Below are positions 36,545 through 48,030 of a DNA stretch of 64,000 bases, one piece after another. The translations under genes were made by a program, and so were the position numbers. Every line of letters begins with the position of its first letter. Position 1 is the stretch's first letter. Under the pieces are notes generated by a model. That model worked only from the letters and a program-made list of their open reading frames with translations. It had not been told where the DNA came from and ran no database searches. Where the stretch lies: the NCBI GenBank assembly GCA_963575645.1, contig OY754467.1, positions 33,973,108 to 34,037,107 on the forward strand. The letters run 5' to 3'. The stretch is from Xanthostigma xanthostigma (taxonomy: Eukaryota; Arthropoda; Insecta; Raphidioptera; Raphidiidae).

Positions 36545-36820
36545 TTAATAATTTTGACGTGATAACGTCTTATAAATTGATGAAACACCAGCTGCACGCA
36601 CGAAAAAGTGTAACGCCGTAATGTTCCGCCTGACCCTGTGCGTGCAAGCGAGAGCGCAGTATAAGCGATAGAGAAGCACGATCGGCCCAAGTTTGACAGC
36701 TACTAAAATTTAGGTTATGTATTATTAAATATGATATTCGAGCGGAATAGTGAATACGTTATCACGTAAAACTATCGTCCGTAAACCGACTTTACAAACA
36801 ACCAATTTTTTATTTAGCAT
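36545..36820. mobile_element. MITE with ACGTGATAACGT ends (copy at 36.5 kb)
   Basis: GACGTGATAACGTCTT on the left and the inverse of TTACGTGATAACGTATT on the right. Between them are TTCCGCCTGACCCTGTGCGT and GAATATCATATTT-type blocks shared, in inverse, with 5440-5645. The shared sequence continues outside the right ACGT block (CCGTAAACCGACTTTAC). Confidence 0.8.
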
Positions 36821-37211
36821 ATTGTTCGACCCATCCATAATTATTATTTTAAATCAAAATCCTAAATATTTATTTGTTCTACGCAAAAACAGATCTTATC
36901 CACACAGACACCAGTAAAGTGTAGGTATACTACAGTTCTTTTTTCAATCATCTTATGAAACAGAAAAAACATATTTAAAACGATTTTAGCATATCGACTC
37001 TCGTTACTCGTGGCCTTCAAAGCGCAAACACAATAATGGTGCTGTAACAGCTGATAGTAGTGAATAGTGACGGTCGTTATTGGATTATCTCGCTAAAGAA
37101 ACAACCAGTTTTTCCACATTTGGATTTTTTTCCGAAACATTCAAACACGCTGCCTTTCGGCAAAACATGTACACGTTTTTCTGAATTAAGACGTTTAAAA
37201 CTAATTTAAAG

Positions 37212-37428
37212 CAGTGATGTCAAAGATACGGCCCACGGGTCGCATCCAACCCTCAAGCTCAAGATAATTTACCCTTTTTACCTAATTACCTTTATATAAA
37301 AATTGATTTAAACTAAATAATTAAAGATTTTAATTTAGTATGTGTTCTAGTTTTTAATTTAGAGTGTGGCCCGCTAACACACCCTGTCTTATAAATGGCC
37401 CTTTAGAAAAATCAGTCTGACACCCCTG
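37212..37428. mobile_element. hAT MITE with exact ATTTAAAG duplication
   Basis: 217 bp from CAGTGATGTCAAAGATACGG to AGTCTGACACCCCTG, with identical 8-bp flanks ATTTAAAG at 37204-37211 and 37429-37436. Interior shorter than in the copies at 39416 and 47727. Confidence 0.93.
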
Positions 37429-37694
37429 ATTTAAAGTAAGTATTACAAACTTGGTTAATCAATATAAAAAATAAAACTATTTTGTTTCCTGAAAAAAAAT
37501 TTAAAAAATTCAAAGAAATCAACAATTACAACCGGCAATTAAAAACGTATTTTAAATATTTTAAACTTACCAGACAAGCTGTATTTTTAGAATAACAAAA
37601 CGATCCATTTTATAAAAGTCAGTCAATGAAACAAATATTTAGAACTAAAAAAAAATTCTCAAAATAAACTACAAACTACCGCCTTTTCTGGCAA

Positions 37695-37880
37695 TCACAA
37701 GAAATAAGTCACAAAATCCACAGAACCGCTGTCATTGTTATGACTGTAAGAACTAAAAAAATCAAGCTTTTGACTTGTTTTATCACAAACAATTCGGTTT
37801 ATAAATAATTCTTCACGGGAAATCACAACGCCACTGTCACAAAAACTCACAGATAACAAAATATTACAACATAATGTCAT
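37695..37880 (-). CDS. Small ORF with signal-peptide-like start, unknown
   Basis: Sixty-one codons from ATG to stop, reading MTLCCNILLSVSFCDSGVVI, then SREELFINRIVCDK and ending DFVTYFL. The N-terminus is hydrophobic with a plausible cleavage after Cys-14. It sits beside the CpG-rich stretch 37975-38260, which would be its promoter if the gene is real. It may be a chance frame; no homology was recognised. Confidence 0.25.
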   Translation of the reverse strand: MTLCCNILLSVSFCDSGVVISREELFINRIVCDKTSQKLDFFSSYSHNNDSGSVDFVTYFL

Positions 37881-37974
37881 AACAATAAAAGTGAAATTAT
37901 TGCACTGTTCAGATTTCAAATAAAATGTCAGTTTATCTCTTATTTGCGAAACTTAATTATATTTGTTTTAAAGA

Positions 37975-38260
37975 AAAAGAAGATCGCGCGAAACAATTGC
38001 CAACGATTTGCGATTGTCGTGAGTGTAACAAACGAACAGCGCGCGCGCTAACAATAACATCCGCGCATCACAGAGTTTCGACTGGCAATGCAAAGAACAT
38101 TGGCAAGAAGATGACTAGTTATTGGAGAAAGTTTTGTGGCCTCCGGGAGTTGACGCTTGCCGTTTGCGCTGCTCGGTTTGAGTGTAGGCAGGCACAGCCG
38201 CAACGGACAACCGGTACGTGGGTCGCGGCGCTCGACTCGAGACTATTGACTTCAAATGCT
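37975..38260. promoter_or_regulatory. CpG-rich island, possible promoter
   Basis: This ~285-bp stretch is visibly richer in G+C and CpG than anything near it (GATCGCGCGAAAC, AGCGCGCGCGCTAAC, CATCCGCGCATCAC, GGTACGTGGGTCGCGGCGCT). An open frame crosses it on the plus strand (37925-38266, 113 codons). On the minus strand a short ORF starting MTLCCNILLSVSFC, resembling a signal peptide, begins just outside it at 37880. Either could be a first exon, but no family match or partner exon was recognised. Confidence 0.35.
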
Positions 38261-38524
38261 CGATAGACGTCGATTTTGCATCAAAATCCAACTTAAACGG
38301 GGATTCGGAAAATACGATACTCCAGTTGTTATCACCCTGTGTTCGAATTTTTGACTTCCTTTACTTTATAGAAATCGAGTTTACACCGGAATCAGAACTC
38401 CGTTACACATATTGTTTCAATTCACCGGATTTTTAGAGGTTTTACCGGACTCCGTCTGGATTTCGTTCAAAACCGGATTCTTCGTCGCATCACTTTAGAG
38501 TCCAATTACCGATAAAAAAAAAAC

Positions 38525-38650
38525 CTTTAAGGTTCTGTACCTCAAACGGAAAAAAGGAACCCTTGTAAGATCACTTTGTTGTCCGTCTGTCAGTCAAGAC
38601 TCTTAGGAAACCGTTTAGGGTAGGTACTCCCAATTGAGCTAGAATCATGA
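38525..38650. repeat. Dispersed repeat (GGTTCTGTACCTCAAACGG)
   Basis: AAGGTTCTGTACCTCAAACG, then GGAACCCTTGTAAGATCACT and GTCCGTCTGTCAGTCAAGAC form a conserved non-coding repeat that recurs in worn form at 46862-46965. Confidence 0.55.
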
Positions 38651-39415
38651 AATGTGGAATGAAGCACTGTCTTATATAGCACAATACAAATAAAGGGAAA
38701 AATCCGAAAACCGTAAGTTTGTAGTTACAGCACAAAAAAATGTTTTAAAACCGCAGCAACATGCTACGCACGTACACAGTAACAGTTCTAATACAAAACA
38801 AGCGTCCGCAACCGGTGCCTTTACACAGCACAATATGAGAACTCTGGCACACGATACGGTACGACAACTAGACTATCAGGTATAGCCACGAGGTACAATA
38901 CAGCTCAGTAATCCATCTGAGCTGATTGCAATTACACGCCTAGTTGGCAAACTTATCGCGACCGTTGTCGATATATTATTAAAAGAAAATCAGTACTTTC
39001 ATTACTTAATAATAAAATTTTAGAATTGGTAAGGTATATTTGAAGAATAATAACATTCATAATATTAATTCCTATTGGTCAAGAAGTAGTCAAAGAACAC
39101 GAGCACGCGTTAAGAGCCGGGCCCGCTATTAATGATTTTGTCGTGTTTTGCAACGCATCCGCAAAAGCTCCGCAATGACTGTTGCGGATGCAGATGTCAA
39201 AAATAAAGCCAATCCTCCGCGGATGCTGACATCTTCAACATCTCTATTTTAATATATTTAAAAATGTACGGACAATACTTTTTTTAAAAATGAAAGTTGT
39301 GGTGTCATTAAAAACCGATAGAAATTTATTAAAGCTGAAAATATTCCGGAAAAAATTGATATATTTTTCTCCTTATTGCAGACGATGAAAAACCATCAAT
39401 GCTGTCCTTATAATT

Positions 39416-39713
39416 CAGGGGTGTCCGACTGATGTTTCTAAAGGGCCATTTATAAGAACTAGGTTGTGTTAGCGAGCCAGACTCTAAATTAAAAACTAAA
39501 ATACATATTGAATTAAAATCTTCATTTATTTAGTTAAAATCAATTTTATGTAAAGGTAATAAAAAGGATAAGTTATCTTGAGCTTGAGGATTCAGACACC
39601 TGAGGTCTCTTGTTTTTGATAAGATCATTGATGTCAAATGTCTAAAATCCTCACTCTATAGATTCTTGTCGCGGGCCAAATGCGGCCCGCGGGCCGTATC
39701 TTTGACATCACTA
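39416..39713. mobile_element. hAT MITE of the CAGTGATGTCAAAG family, inverted
   Basis: 298 bp; left end CAGGGGTGTCCGACTG, right end GCCGTATCTTTGACATCACTA. Flanks TTATAATT / CTATAATA agree at six of eight positions. Same family as 37212, 47727 and, more distantly, 15647, here reversed relative to 37212 and 47727. Confidence 0.8.
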
Positions 39714-41045
39714 CTATAATAATTTGTTTTGTATTCGCTGACTACACAATATTGTCTTTAGAATTTATTCTAGTTGTGTTCTCTTTATCATTGGATTTAA
39801 AAATTCCCAATGTTATCTTTTAATTTTCAGGGTACATAGATTTGACTTAAATACTTCGAAAATACTGTTTAAACATAAGGTAGTTTAATTAGGTTTTGAG
39901 ATAAATAAATAAGGAAAACGTTTTCAAAATAAACAAATCCTTATCATGATTGTTTATTTGTTCTGTGATTTACTTAAGATGAACAACCTTTATCCAGAAT
40001 GTATGCGGCTAACAACAATGTATTATCAAAAATAGAATCATAAATAGACATTACTCACTGTATGTTAATATGGATTAAAACTTAATCTCTTGTCAATCTC
40101 CACTTCGAATTTTAACGTTGACTATCTAGCACTTTTAAAATCAATGGTACAGCTTTAAATCAACAAGTTTGGCGACCTTAGTTCATATATTTGCGTACAT
40201 AGTTTTACTGGATCAATAAATTTTAAAATTGTAATCCAAAAATATGTATTTTTCCGTTAAAAAAAATTATGTTAATTGCTAACGGAGGCTGCGTTTCGAA
40301 TATTTTGCATCCATTTTTTAAGTGAAACTTCTTTAGCGACGTGTCTGTTTGAAATTTTCTGTAACGTTAAAGGGGAAATGATTCAACGGCGGGGAAATAT
40401 AAGAGAAAATGGACAACACATCAATGAAACGAGTTCGTAACTCTAAAGTGAAAATCGGCCTATTTTCCACTATTTTTTTCTTGCTAAAAATTTATTTTTT
40501 GGCCAAATTGAGGTGAATTGGCATACAAAACATGTAAATAAACAAAATGCGCCAAGATTTATTAAAATCGGTTTATAGTGGAGTGCAATTGGTTGGAGGG
40601 GGCGGCGGAGGGTATGCCGCTTTAAAATTCCGGAAAACTCGTTTTTGCCCCATAACTCGGCCATTATTATCGGGAGAAAAAAAGAATTTGCGTAAGCTCG
40701 TTCTATCCGAGAGTAATCAGACAACCCGTTCGTGAGATATCGTCATTTTAGTGCGCGAAATTTTGAAAAATTGAATGTCATTTTTTCAAAAAAACATTGC
40801 AGCTAACAGCTTAATTTTCTTATTATAGCAAAGGTACTAAAGACCGCTTGTTTGCACCGGAGGCTGGACGCGGTAGGTCAATTAGAACCGGCAGGGGAGG
40901 GAGAAAACTATTTTTTTTTTAAATCTCCCATAACTTTGGTTCTAATTGACGTATCGACCTAACCAGACGCCATTTTTTTCGTTTTTTTATCTACTTTTAT
41001 GCAATAAGTGAAAAAAATTCTCTCAAACTCAACTGCTAGTGGGCG
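39714..41045. other. Intergenic, no gene recognised
   Basis: Includes a G-rich patch at 40588-40615 (GGTTGGAGGGGGCGGCGGAG) and the recurring motif GAAACGAGTTCGTAACTCTA (40427-40446). Open frames at 40470-40735 overlap on opposite strands and do not resemble proteins I know. Confidence 0.45.
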
Positions 41046-41622
41046 AAATAAAGTATTGTTACAAAAACTGTCCCTCTCTTATGTTATGTCGTCAACAGTG
41101 CCGTAAATAGCCTTTTTTGCGCCCTGTGCGAGCTTCTATAACTGCGCCCTTGTTTTTTTTAGATATTATAGGTACCCTAGAGCAATGCTATGTATAGGCC
41201 TACTTTATTTCATTCAGGGCGATGAAATAAAGCACAAGGAACTTGGTGTTTTGTCTAATTTAATAGACGTTTTTGATGATACTGGCATGTAGGTACGTAT
41301 GTGTTGGAATCGAGCACTAGGGGCGCAGCGGGAACTTATCAGGAGCAAACCGAAAAAATAATAGTCCTGCCTGGTCTGGCCATTCTTGCGCCCCCCAGAG
41401 TCTACGCCCTGTGCCTGGGCACCGGTGGCACCGCCCTATTTACGGCACTGGTCGTCAAAATTACTTTTCCTTAGCTACGCAGCAAAATTTAATTGAATTT
41501 TGCTCCGGATAGCTAAGGGATACTATTGAATTTTGCTGCGTAGCTATAAGGAAAAGTAATTTTGACGATATAACATAATAGAGAGACAGTTTATGTAACA
41601 ATACTATGCCAAAATGTTGGTG
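41046..41622. repeat. Fold-back element interrupted by a hAT MITE
   Basis: Left arm 41046-41095 continues at 41459 after removing the hAT insert; right arm runs 41520-41622. Arms share AGTATTGTTACA, CTGT-CTCTCT-TATGTTAT, CGTCAAAATTACTTTTCCTT, AGCTACGCAGCAAAATT. The uninterrupted element would be ~215 bp. Confidence 0.88.
41096..41450. mobile_element. hAT MITE with exact GTCGTCAA duplication
   Basis: 355 bp, ends CAGTGCCGTAAATAG / CTATTTACGGCACTG, exact 8-bp duplication GTCGTCAA at 41088-41095 and 41451-41458. Subterminal GCGCCCTGTGC / ACGCCCTGTGC blocks. Its insertion splits the fold-back element above. Confidence 0.93.
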
Positions 41623-42758
41623 GAGCTCGACTCTACAGTTTTCGTAGGAAACATTTTTCGATTCTAGACACACCGGTTTGAAATTCCTAATCCACTCCAC
41701 TATTAGTACTTCCGGAGATTAACTGTCGGCCATTTGAAAAAAAAGTAGTTTTGAGAAAAACGCGTTAAAAGTTTTTTCTCATATTTATCAAATATTTTTA
41801 AAAAATCCAGTTTCATAATTTACAATTAGTTAATTTTTTATCTCGGGACCATATAACAGTAGACCACTGTCATTGAAGGCTTCCTTCTCCTTTCGTTGGA
41901 TGTAAACTAAAAATCAGTATTTTGGAGAGAGACAGACAGCTGAGAACGCGCGCACACTTTGAGTTATTCTGTACTGCTAGAAATCGAAATATAAAAAATA
42001 TTTTAGGAGTTGATTTTTAAAGATCTAAGGAGTTAAGAAATGCAAAAAAAATAAATAGATTTTTTGTAATTCTAAAGTGGACAAGTACCTTAAGTCATAG
42101 TAAAATATAAACCAATACAAAATTACTCGTGAAAATGTTTTTTTTTTAAATCCGTTCATAAATAACTTTGAACGAACGACTTTTTAAGAGACATCCAAAT
42201 TCGCGTAGCAATAAACGAAAGACCTGCTAGAAAGTATTTATGATGACCAAGATGATGTCATTCCAGCTGGAGGCAAAGGTAGAATATGAATGCGATCTTG
42301 ATTTGCGCTTTTCAAAAACAAGTAAATTAGGTAATGATTTATGTCCAGTCAAAAATGAAATTCGTTGCTGTTTGGACGTAAAAAATGTTTTATTTGCATA
42401 TGATGTTACTTTAAAATAAAATAAAAAAAAGTTTCATGAGTACAGCAGTTTCTTTTACGATCATAAAAAAAAGTAAAAAAAAAGTCTCGTAAATGAATTT
42501 TATAATATTGATCAGTTTTTATCGATACAGCTTTAAACTTTATTCGGCTTCACCAGAATTCGTAGATTGCCACCGTTTTGCATCGACTTATGTTACAAAA
42601 TTGGCCTTCACGCAATGGCGTAACTATACCCGTGGCAAATCATCGGATTGGGCCCTCCTTCAATGTAAAGAAGCTCAACCAACGTTATACGTTTTTTCGT
42701 TTAATTTGTTAATGTATTTTAGTAGGTTACTTAATTAAATACAAAACTAATGGGCTAA
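41623..42758. other. Intergenic, nothing gene-like
   Basis: AT-rich. 42540-42615 loosely resembles the Helitron-like 3' region at 8900-8960 (GAATTCGTAGATTGCCACCG). A short inverted pair lies at 42152-42178 (CGTTCATAAATAACTTTGAACG). Confidence 0.45.
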
Positions 42759-43450
42759 GAGCTGGCTACAGAGAAAATGGGTGACTCGATGCAGAGCTGA
42801 AAATTTGCAGAATAATAGGAGATAGTACAAGTAAGTAGGGAAAAAATTGCCAGAAGGCTAGGCGGAAGATAAAGAGCCGCCAGAAGGCGCTAATGTTGCG
42901 AAAAATCAGTGCACTTCTGGCAATTTCTATACTTATTCTGTAATTCAAAACTATATTATATATATTATACATTATACAGTTATAAGGACATACTGAAAAT
43001 TCAAACATGATATAATAATTACATTCGACAAATACTCAAAATTATTAATGACATTTTTATAGAAATAAAATTAATCGTCATACATTTTCATTAATAAAAT
43101 TATGTTGTTATAACAACGTACTTTTATTAATTAATTTTATTTTATTTCTATCAAAATGTCATTAATAATTTTGAATATTTGTCGAATGTAATTATTATAT
43201 CATGTTTCAATTTTCAGTATGTCCTTATAACTGTATAATGTATAATATATAATCTAGTTTTGAATTACAGAGTAAGTATAGTAATTGCCAGAAGTGCACT
43301 GATTTTTCGCAACATTAGCGCCTTCTGGCGGCTCTTTATCTTCCGCCTAGCCTTCTGGCAATTTTTTCCCTACTTACTTGTACTATCTTCCATTATTCTG
43401 CAAATTTTCAGCTCTGCACCGAGTCACCCATTTTCTCCGTAGCCAGCTCT
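42759..43450. repeat. Near-perfect ~690-bp palindrome
   Basis: Two arms of about 345 bp, 42759-43110 and 43111-43450, are inverse copies from GAGCTGGCTAC at the outside to a central GTTGTTATAACAAC. Differences are few (for example CTCGATGCAG versus the inverse of CTGCACCGAG). The same hydrophobic peptide can be read off each arm on opposite strands, which is a by-product of the symmetry and not a gene. Confidence 0.92.
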
Positions 43451-45588
43451 CCGTCTATAATAAGTGTTACTAAATGTTGTAATAAATGTTAGGATCCTTC
43501 TGTGCTCACGGCCTTCTCTAGCCCGGGGCCTCCTCCGGCCGGGAGCCCGTGATTTTATTTTAACGCTATGACATATTATATATAGCCTATGTCCATCCTG
43601 AAGGTCCAAGCTAAATATTTGATTAGATTGCATTTACTTTACAGAACTTGTGTAAAATGGGTCGTTTTATTAGCGATATACCGTATACAGGCATGTCAAG
43701 CAGCAAGCTATTTTATAGGGAAGTGTGCAAAAAAATTGTTATACACATCTTGTAGAGTTATTGATTTACTTATACGCCAAACCACTTCAGAGTATTTTGT
43801 CGTTGTTATTATAAAATACGAGCGGAAGTAATTATTCTCAATTAATCGATACATTTAGCCAATCTATACGAAGTATTGTTTAAAATATGTGGAGAATCTT
43901 GGTAACAGAATTAATAGAACTGTCGATGTACTTCTTTGTAACAGGTAAAGCGGAAGTAATTAAATAATCAACAATCAATACTTTTCGCTAGTCTATAGCC
44001 ATCGGCATTATATTATTATACTAAATTAAGGATGTATAAATTCCGACCAACGATAACAGAAACATTGACATTAAATAATAATACTCAAATCTTTGATTAA
44101 TGTCTGATAATCTTCAAATAAATAAAATTATCGACCAATTTTTCAGACAATATATAATTGAATATTTTCGAAGTAAAACTTCTTTAGGCGCGACTTGAAA
44201 GTGACTCAAACCTTTTTTCGGAAATAGCATCCGTTACAATTTTGTATTTTTTTTTCAATTTAGTCTTTCTTGTAAGTAGATATCTTCCATAGGCGAAAAA
44301 AATAGTTGGTAACGTTCGCTTAGGGCGCTCACACTGTATTATATTTTCATTATACATATACCATTTTTTACCATGACCCACGGTTATTTTAGCACCTGAC
44401 TCATGTAACCGATCTGTTAATTGATCATTTTACGGCCAGCATACATACATGAAAAGCAGCTATTTTTTTGCGGGGTAGGACAAAAAATTACAAACGAATA
44501 ACCTGAAAACTGCAGAAATGCAGAATACAAAATATGGGTCCAGTACAATAACTCGATATGTGCCCAAATTTTCACTTTTTTTCAAGTCATAGAAAACGCT
44601 AAATTTTGACGTAAAAAAAAGAAACTTTGCAGACTATTCACAAATTTCCTCAAAAATACTAAAAAAACTTTTCGTCTTACACAGTCATTTTTTGAATCTA
44701 ACCAATCAGAAATCACATATACACGTCATAGCAGTTGGTGTAGAATTACTGTATTACTATCTCACTTTGTATACACGACCCCGTAATTTTATTTTAAAGA
44801 ACTCCCCCATGACGCCTTTCCTTTTCACTGCGCAAAAAAAACCGCCATAGCATCGACACGACCCCGTAATTGTTTTTTAAAGAAATCCCTCAAACGCCTT
44901 CTCCTTTTCACTGTGCAAAAAAATCAATTATCCGAACTTTAAACGGCTAATAACACTATTATATGTTACATAAAATAATAATTGTGTATTTCCAATGAAT
45001 ATTTTGCACATCGAGTTATCGTACTCTAACCAAAAATATTTGTTTGAAAGTCGTTAGTTTGAGACTAAAGCAGAGTAGGTAGTTGGTACCACTGAACTCT
45101 TCATTCACAGCCAATTAAACATCACCTAAGTATACGAATTATTGATCATCGTCATTTACTATAAAAACACTATTTATGTTATAATAATACATATATTTTA
45201 TTCATTATAGGTAACAAGAAGAAAAAACGAAAGTACAAAATCTAATATTGTGTATAACAAATACAGTGAAACTTATCTTTTTAAATCTCGCGCACTTCAA
45301 CCTAGCCGTGGCGTCTTACTCGCACTCACATATAATAGACAGTTTTGTAACCGCCTGGCAGATATTTAGATCCGACTAAATGATCTGGCTTATTTATTTT
45401 TTTATTTTATTAAATACTAAATTTGAAGGTATTAAAATTTCAAAATGCATCAATTTTAAAATAAAATTTCGCAAAGTTAAAAAACTCACGGCTTGGTACG
45501 CTGCCCCAAATACCTACCCAAAAATGTTTGATAGCTCTTGGACTATTAACGCCAATAATCAAAATCCATATATTTAATGTATTATCTC
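43451..45588. other. Intergenic; ~80-bp tandem duplication at 44773-44930
   Basis: 44773-44852 and 44859-44930 are a diverged direct repeat (ACACGACCCCGTAATT, then CCTTTTCACTG, GCAAAAAAA). Around it, AGTACAATAACTCGATATGTGC (44544-44565) and its inverse near 45006-45028 may be the ends of one element. 43500-43550 is a short G/C-rich patch (AGCCCGGGGCCTCCTCCGGC). No gene is seen. Confidence 0.5.
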
Positions 45589-45830
45589 AGGGGTGGCAAA
45601 CCTATGGCATGCGTGCACAGGTGTCACGCGACGGATTATTGTTGGCACGGCATTGATTGAAGTGCGAAATTTAATAGAAATAATTAAAAATATTTTTTAT
45701 AACCTCATACTACTTAGAATTCTTTTCATAAAAGACTCCACGGTAATACATTATTTAAACACCCATATAAAAATAGTCAAGCGGCTATTGTAATTTAAAC
45801 ACAAAAACCTTTCTAATAATTTATTGACTC
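45589..45830. mobile_element. hAT MITE fragment (GGGTGGCAAACCTATGGCA end)
   Basis: Left end CAGGGGTGGCAAACCTATGG followed by CACGCGACGGATTATTGTTG matches the element at 31804. I could not find its right end, so this appears to be a truncated copy. Confidence 0.55.
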
Positions 45831-46104
45831 AACGGTGGGTTTATTTCTAGGAAATGGATAACTTATTAATTATTAATAATAATTTTAATTCGTTTTAAAA
45901 ACGAACTTGTAAATGAGCTAGAAAATTGAATTTTTATTGTGAAGTTTGATGGAAAACCTCCGATCTAATGAAAAAGCACTGATGTTGAAAATTGATTTTT
46001 TTTATCATTGATCCTGTACTAAGAAAGTCTTCCTTCAAACCTCATAGCACAATTCTAAAGACCACAATTTTACTCTAAATTAATTTTTAGTCAAGTTCAC
46101 TACA

Positions 46105-46545
46105 TGTTATAAAACAAATTCCCCCCGCCGCGTCTGTCTGTCTGTCTGAACGCGATGAACTTGAAAACTACCGAACGGATTTTCATCCGGTTTTCGCCAA
46201 TGGACGGAGTGATTCGAGAGAAAAGTTTGTGTGTACAATTCATCAATGTTTTGTGTAAATTGGTTGGAATATGACGATGATTGTTGAAGATGTTGGAAAA
46301 ATCAAGCCGACTGGAAGCTTTCATCGAAAACGCTGCCTAATCCCTTTGAGATATAACAAAACAATGTAATGGTGGAATTGTTCCTCTTTTATATAGGTCT
46401 ACAGAAAAGTCCGCGATGGCATAGGTCTATCTTTTAAGGATATAGCTTACTATACCGATTTTAATGTTAAACGCTTTTAGAGGATATCAATTTTGCGAAA
46501 AAACTGTGACAATCTACAAATTCGAGCGAAGCCAGGCCGGGCAGC
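46105..46545 (+). mobile_element. Helitron-like non-autonomous element, degenerate
   Basis: 5' portion CCGCCGCGTCTGTCTGTCTG followed by CGAACGGATTTTCATCCGG, and 3' portion CAATCTACAAATTCGAGCGA, then AGCCAGGCCGGGCAGCCAGT. The 3' part matches in inverse the end of the element at 8891-9477. Terminal bases are worn, so exact ends are approximate. Confidence 0.55.
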
Positions 46546-47038
46546 CAGTAACTACTATAAAATTTTTAAATCAAATCGATGATTCATTAATACGCACGTA
46601 ATGACGCAATTTACAAACTCGAATGCGTTAATTAATGACTTATTGTTGTTGTCGGTGGGAAATTCTCTTTAGATATATTTCTAGTATTGGATAATAATAA
46701 ACGAACGTCGTCGTAGGATTTCATTTTCCCGGTTTATTAGTAATAATTATCCGCAGGCATTTTATGACATATTTCATCGATATCTATATTCAGTGATGTC
46801 AAAAAAAAGATATAGATACAAAATTAAGTGGTAATTTAAATGTGTTGCCATTTTTCAATTGTTTTTTAGAGTTCCGTGCCTCAGAATAAAAAAAAAAATA
46901 GGACTTTGTACTCCGTCTGTCGGTTTGTCCGTCAAGACCTGTTTCCCCATGGAACAGTTAGAAGCATTCATTCAATATTAAATCATTTAAAGATCTACAA
47001 TTATGTCTTTCTGTATATTTAACGTAATCTCACGGTAT
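46546..47038. repeat. Intergenic with GTTCCGTGCCTCA repeat fragment
   Basis: 46862-46965 resembles 38525-38650 in inverse-independent order: GTTCCGTGCCTCAGAATAAA, then CTCCGTCTGTCGG and GTCCGTCAAGACC. This is a dispersed non-coding repeat of a style common in insects. The remainder is AT-rich with no gene. Confidence 0.5.
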
Positions 47039-47500
47039 CAGCCCCGGATCGACGATTTTTTCTTGATAATGGTGCCCCCAGCGTTTGAGACAAATTACTT
47101 AAAAAAGATTGAGTAAATCGGAAAAAGGACAGATTGGGTATGATTTTCAACCATATTAAATTATGATGTAGCAAGTTTTGTTACATCTCTCTCTGTTTTA
47201 TAATATTGTCAAAATTAGTGTTCCATAGCTACGCTGGAAAAATGAATGCTGTTATTATTTTGGAAAAATTAAAATGAGGTTTTCTCTAGAGAAGAAATTA
47301 ATCAATTAAATTTTTCCAAAATAATAACAACATTCATTTTTCCAGCGTAGCTAAGGAAAACTAATTTTGGCAATATTACAAAAAAGAGACAAAGAGTTAA
47401 TGTAACAAAACTTGCTACAATGATTTTGGCGCCCCCATGAAACTGTCACCCGGGGCGGGTGCCCCGGTTTGCCCCCCCCTCCTTCCTAGATCCGGATCTG
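47039..47500. mobile_element. hAT element carrying a nested fold-back MITE
   Basis: 462 bp with ends CAGCCCCGGATCGACGA and (inverted) CAGATCCGGATCTAGGAA, flanked by CACGGTAT (47031-47038) and CACGGTGT (47501-47508), seven of eight matching. Just inside both ends are G/C-rich GGTGCCCC blocks. The centre is occupied by the inverted-repeat element 47168-47418. Confidence 0.8.
47168..47418. repeat. Fold-back MITE (GTAGCAAGTTTTGTTAC ends) inside a hAT
   Basis: Arms of ~110 bp from GTAGCAAGTTTTGTTAC inward (TTTTATAATATTGTCAAAAT, AGCTACGCTGGAAAAATGAA) with a short centre. Related by arm sequence (TGTTAC, CTCTCT, CAAAATTA, CCTTAGCTACG) to the element at 41046-41622. Confidence 0.8.
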
Positions 47501-47726
47501 CACGGTGTATACAGCGTAAGCCATGTAATCGTCCTATAAAAGCGTCTTAATTACAAGACTTCGAGATTGCTTTACTATATTTAAATTTAATATGAATGTG
47601 TTATAGACATAAACCTTCCAGAAAAAATCTCTAAATGATGGTGAAAACCTCATCAAAATCTATAGCGTAGTTCAGAAGAACTAAGCGAAGACACGGACTG
47701 ACTCGGATAGCGACTTCGTTTTATAC

Positions 47727-48030
47727 CAGTGATGTCAAAGATACGGCCCGCGGACCGCGTCCGGCCCTCAAGCCATCTCAAAACGGCCCGCGATCAGAAT
47801 ATATTCAGTGAGGATCTTAGACACCTGACATCAATGAGCTTATCAAAAACTAGACACCTCAGGTGTCTGGATCCTCAAGCTCAAGGTAATTTACTCTTTT
47901 TATAACCTTTATATGAAAATTGATTTAAACTAAATAAATAAAAATTTTAGTTTTAAATTTAGAGTCGGGCCCGCTAACACACTCTAAATGTTATAAATGG
48001 TCCTTTAGAAAAATCAGTCTGACACTCCTG
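47727..48030. mobile_element. hAT MITE of the CAGTGATGTCAAAG family
   Basis: 304 bp, ends CAGTGATGTCAAAGATACGG and ...AGTCTGACACTCCTG. Imperfect 8-bp flanks TTTTATAC / AATTATAC (six of eight). CG-rich subterminal GGCCCGCGG motifs. Longest of four family members in the window. Confidence 0.8.

Noticed and set aside
38218..38436. 72-codon ORF after the CpG island as a second exon
   Set aside because: No acceptor signal or protein-like pattern that I could support.
42766..43442. Two hydrophobic ORFs on opposite strands as membrane-protein genes
   Set aside because: They are the same peptide read from the two arms of a palindrome, with no homology or start context.
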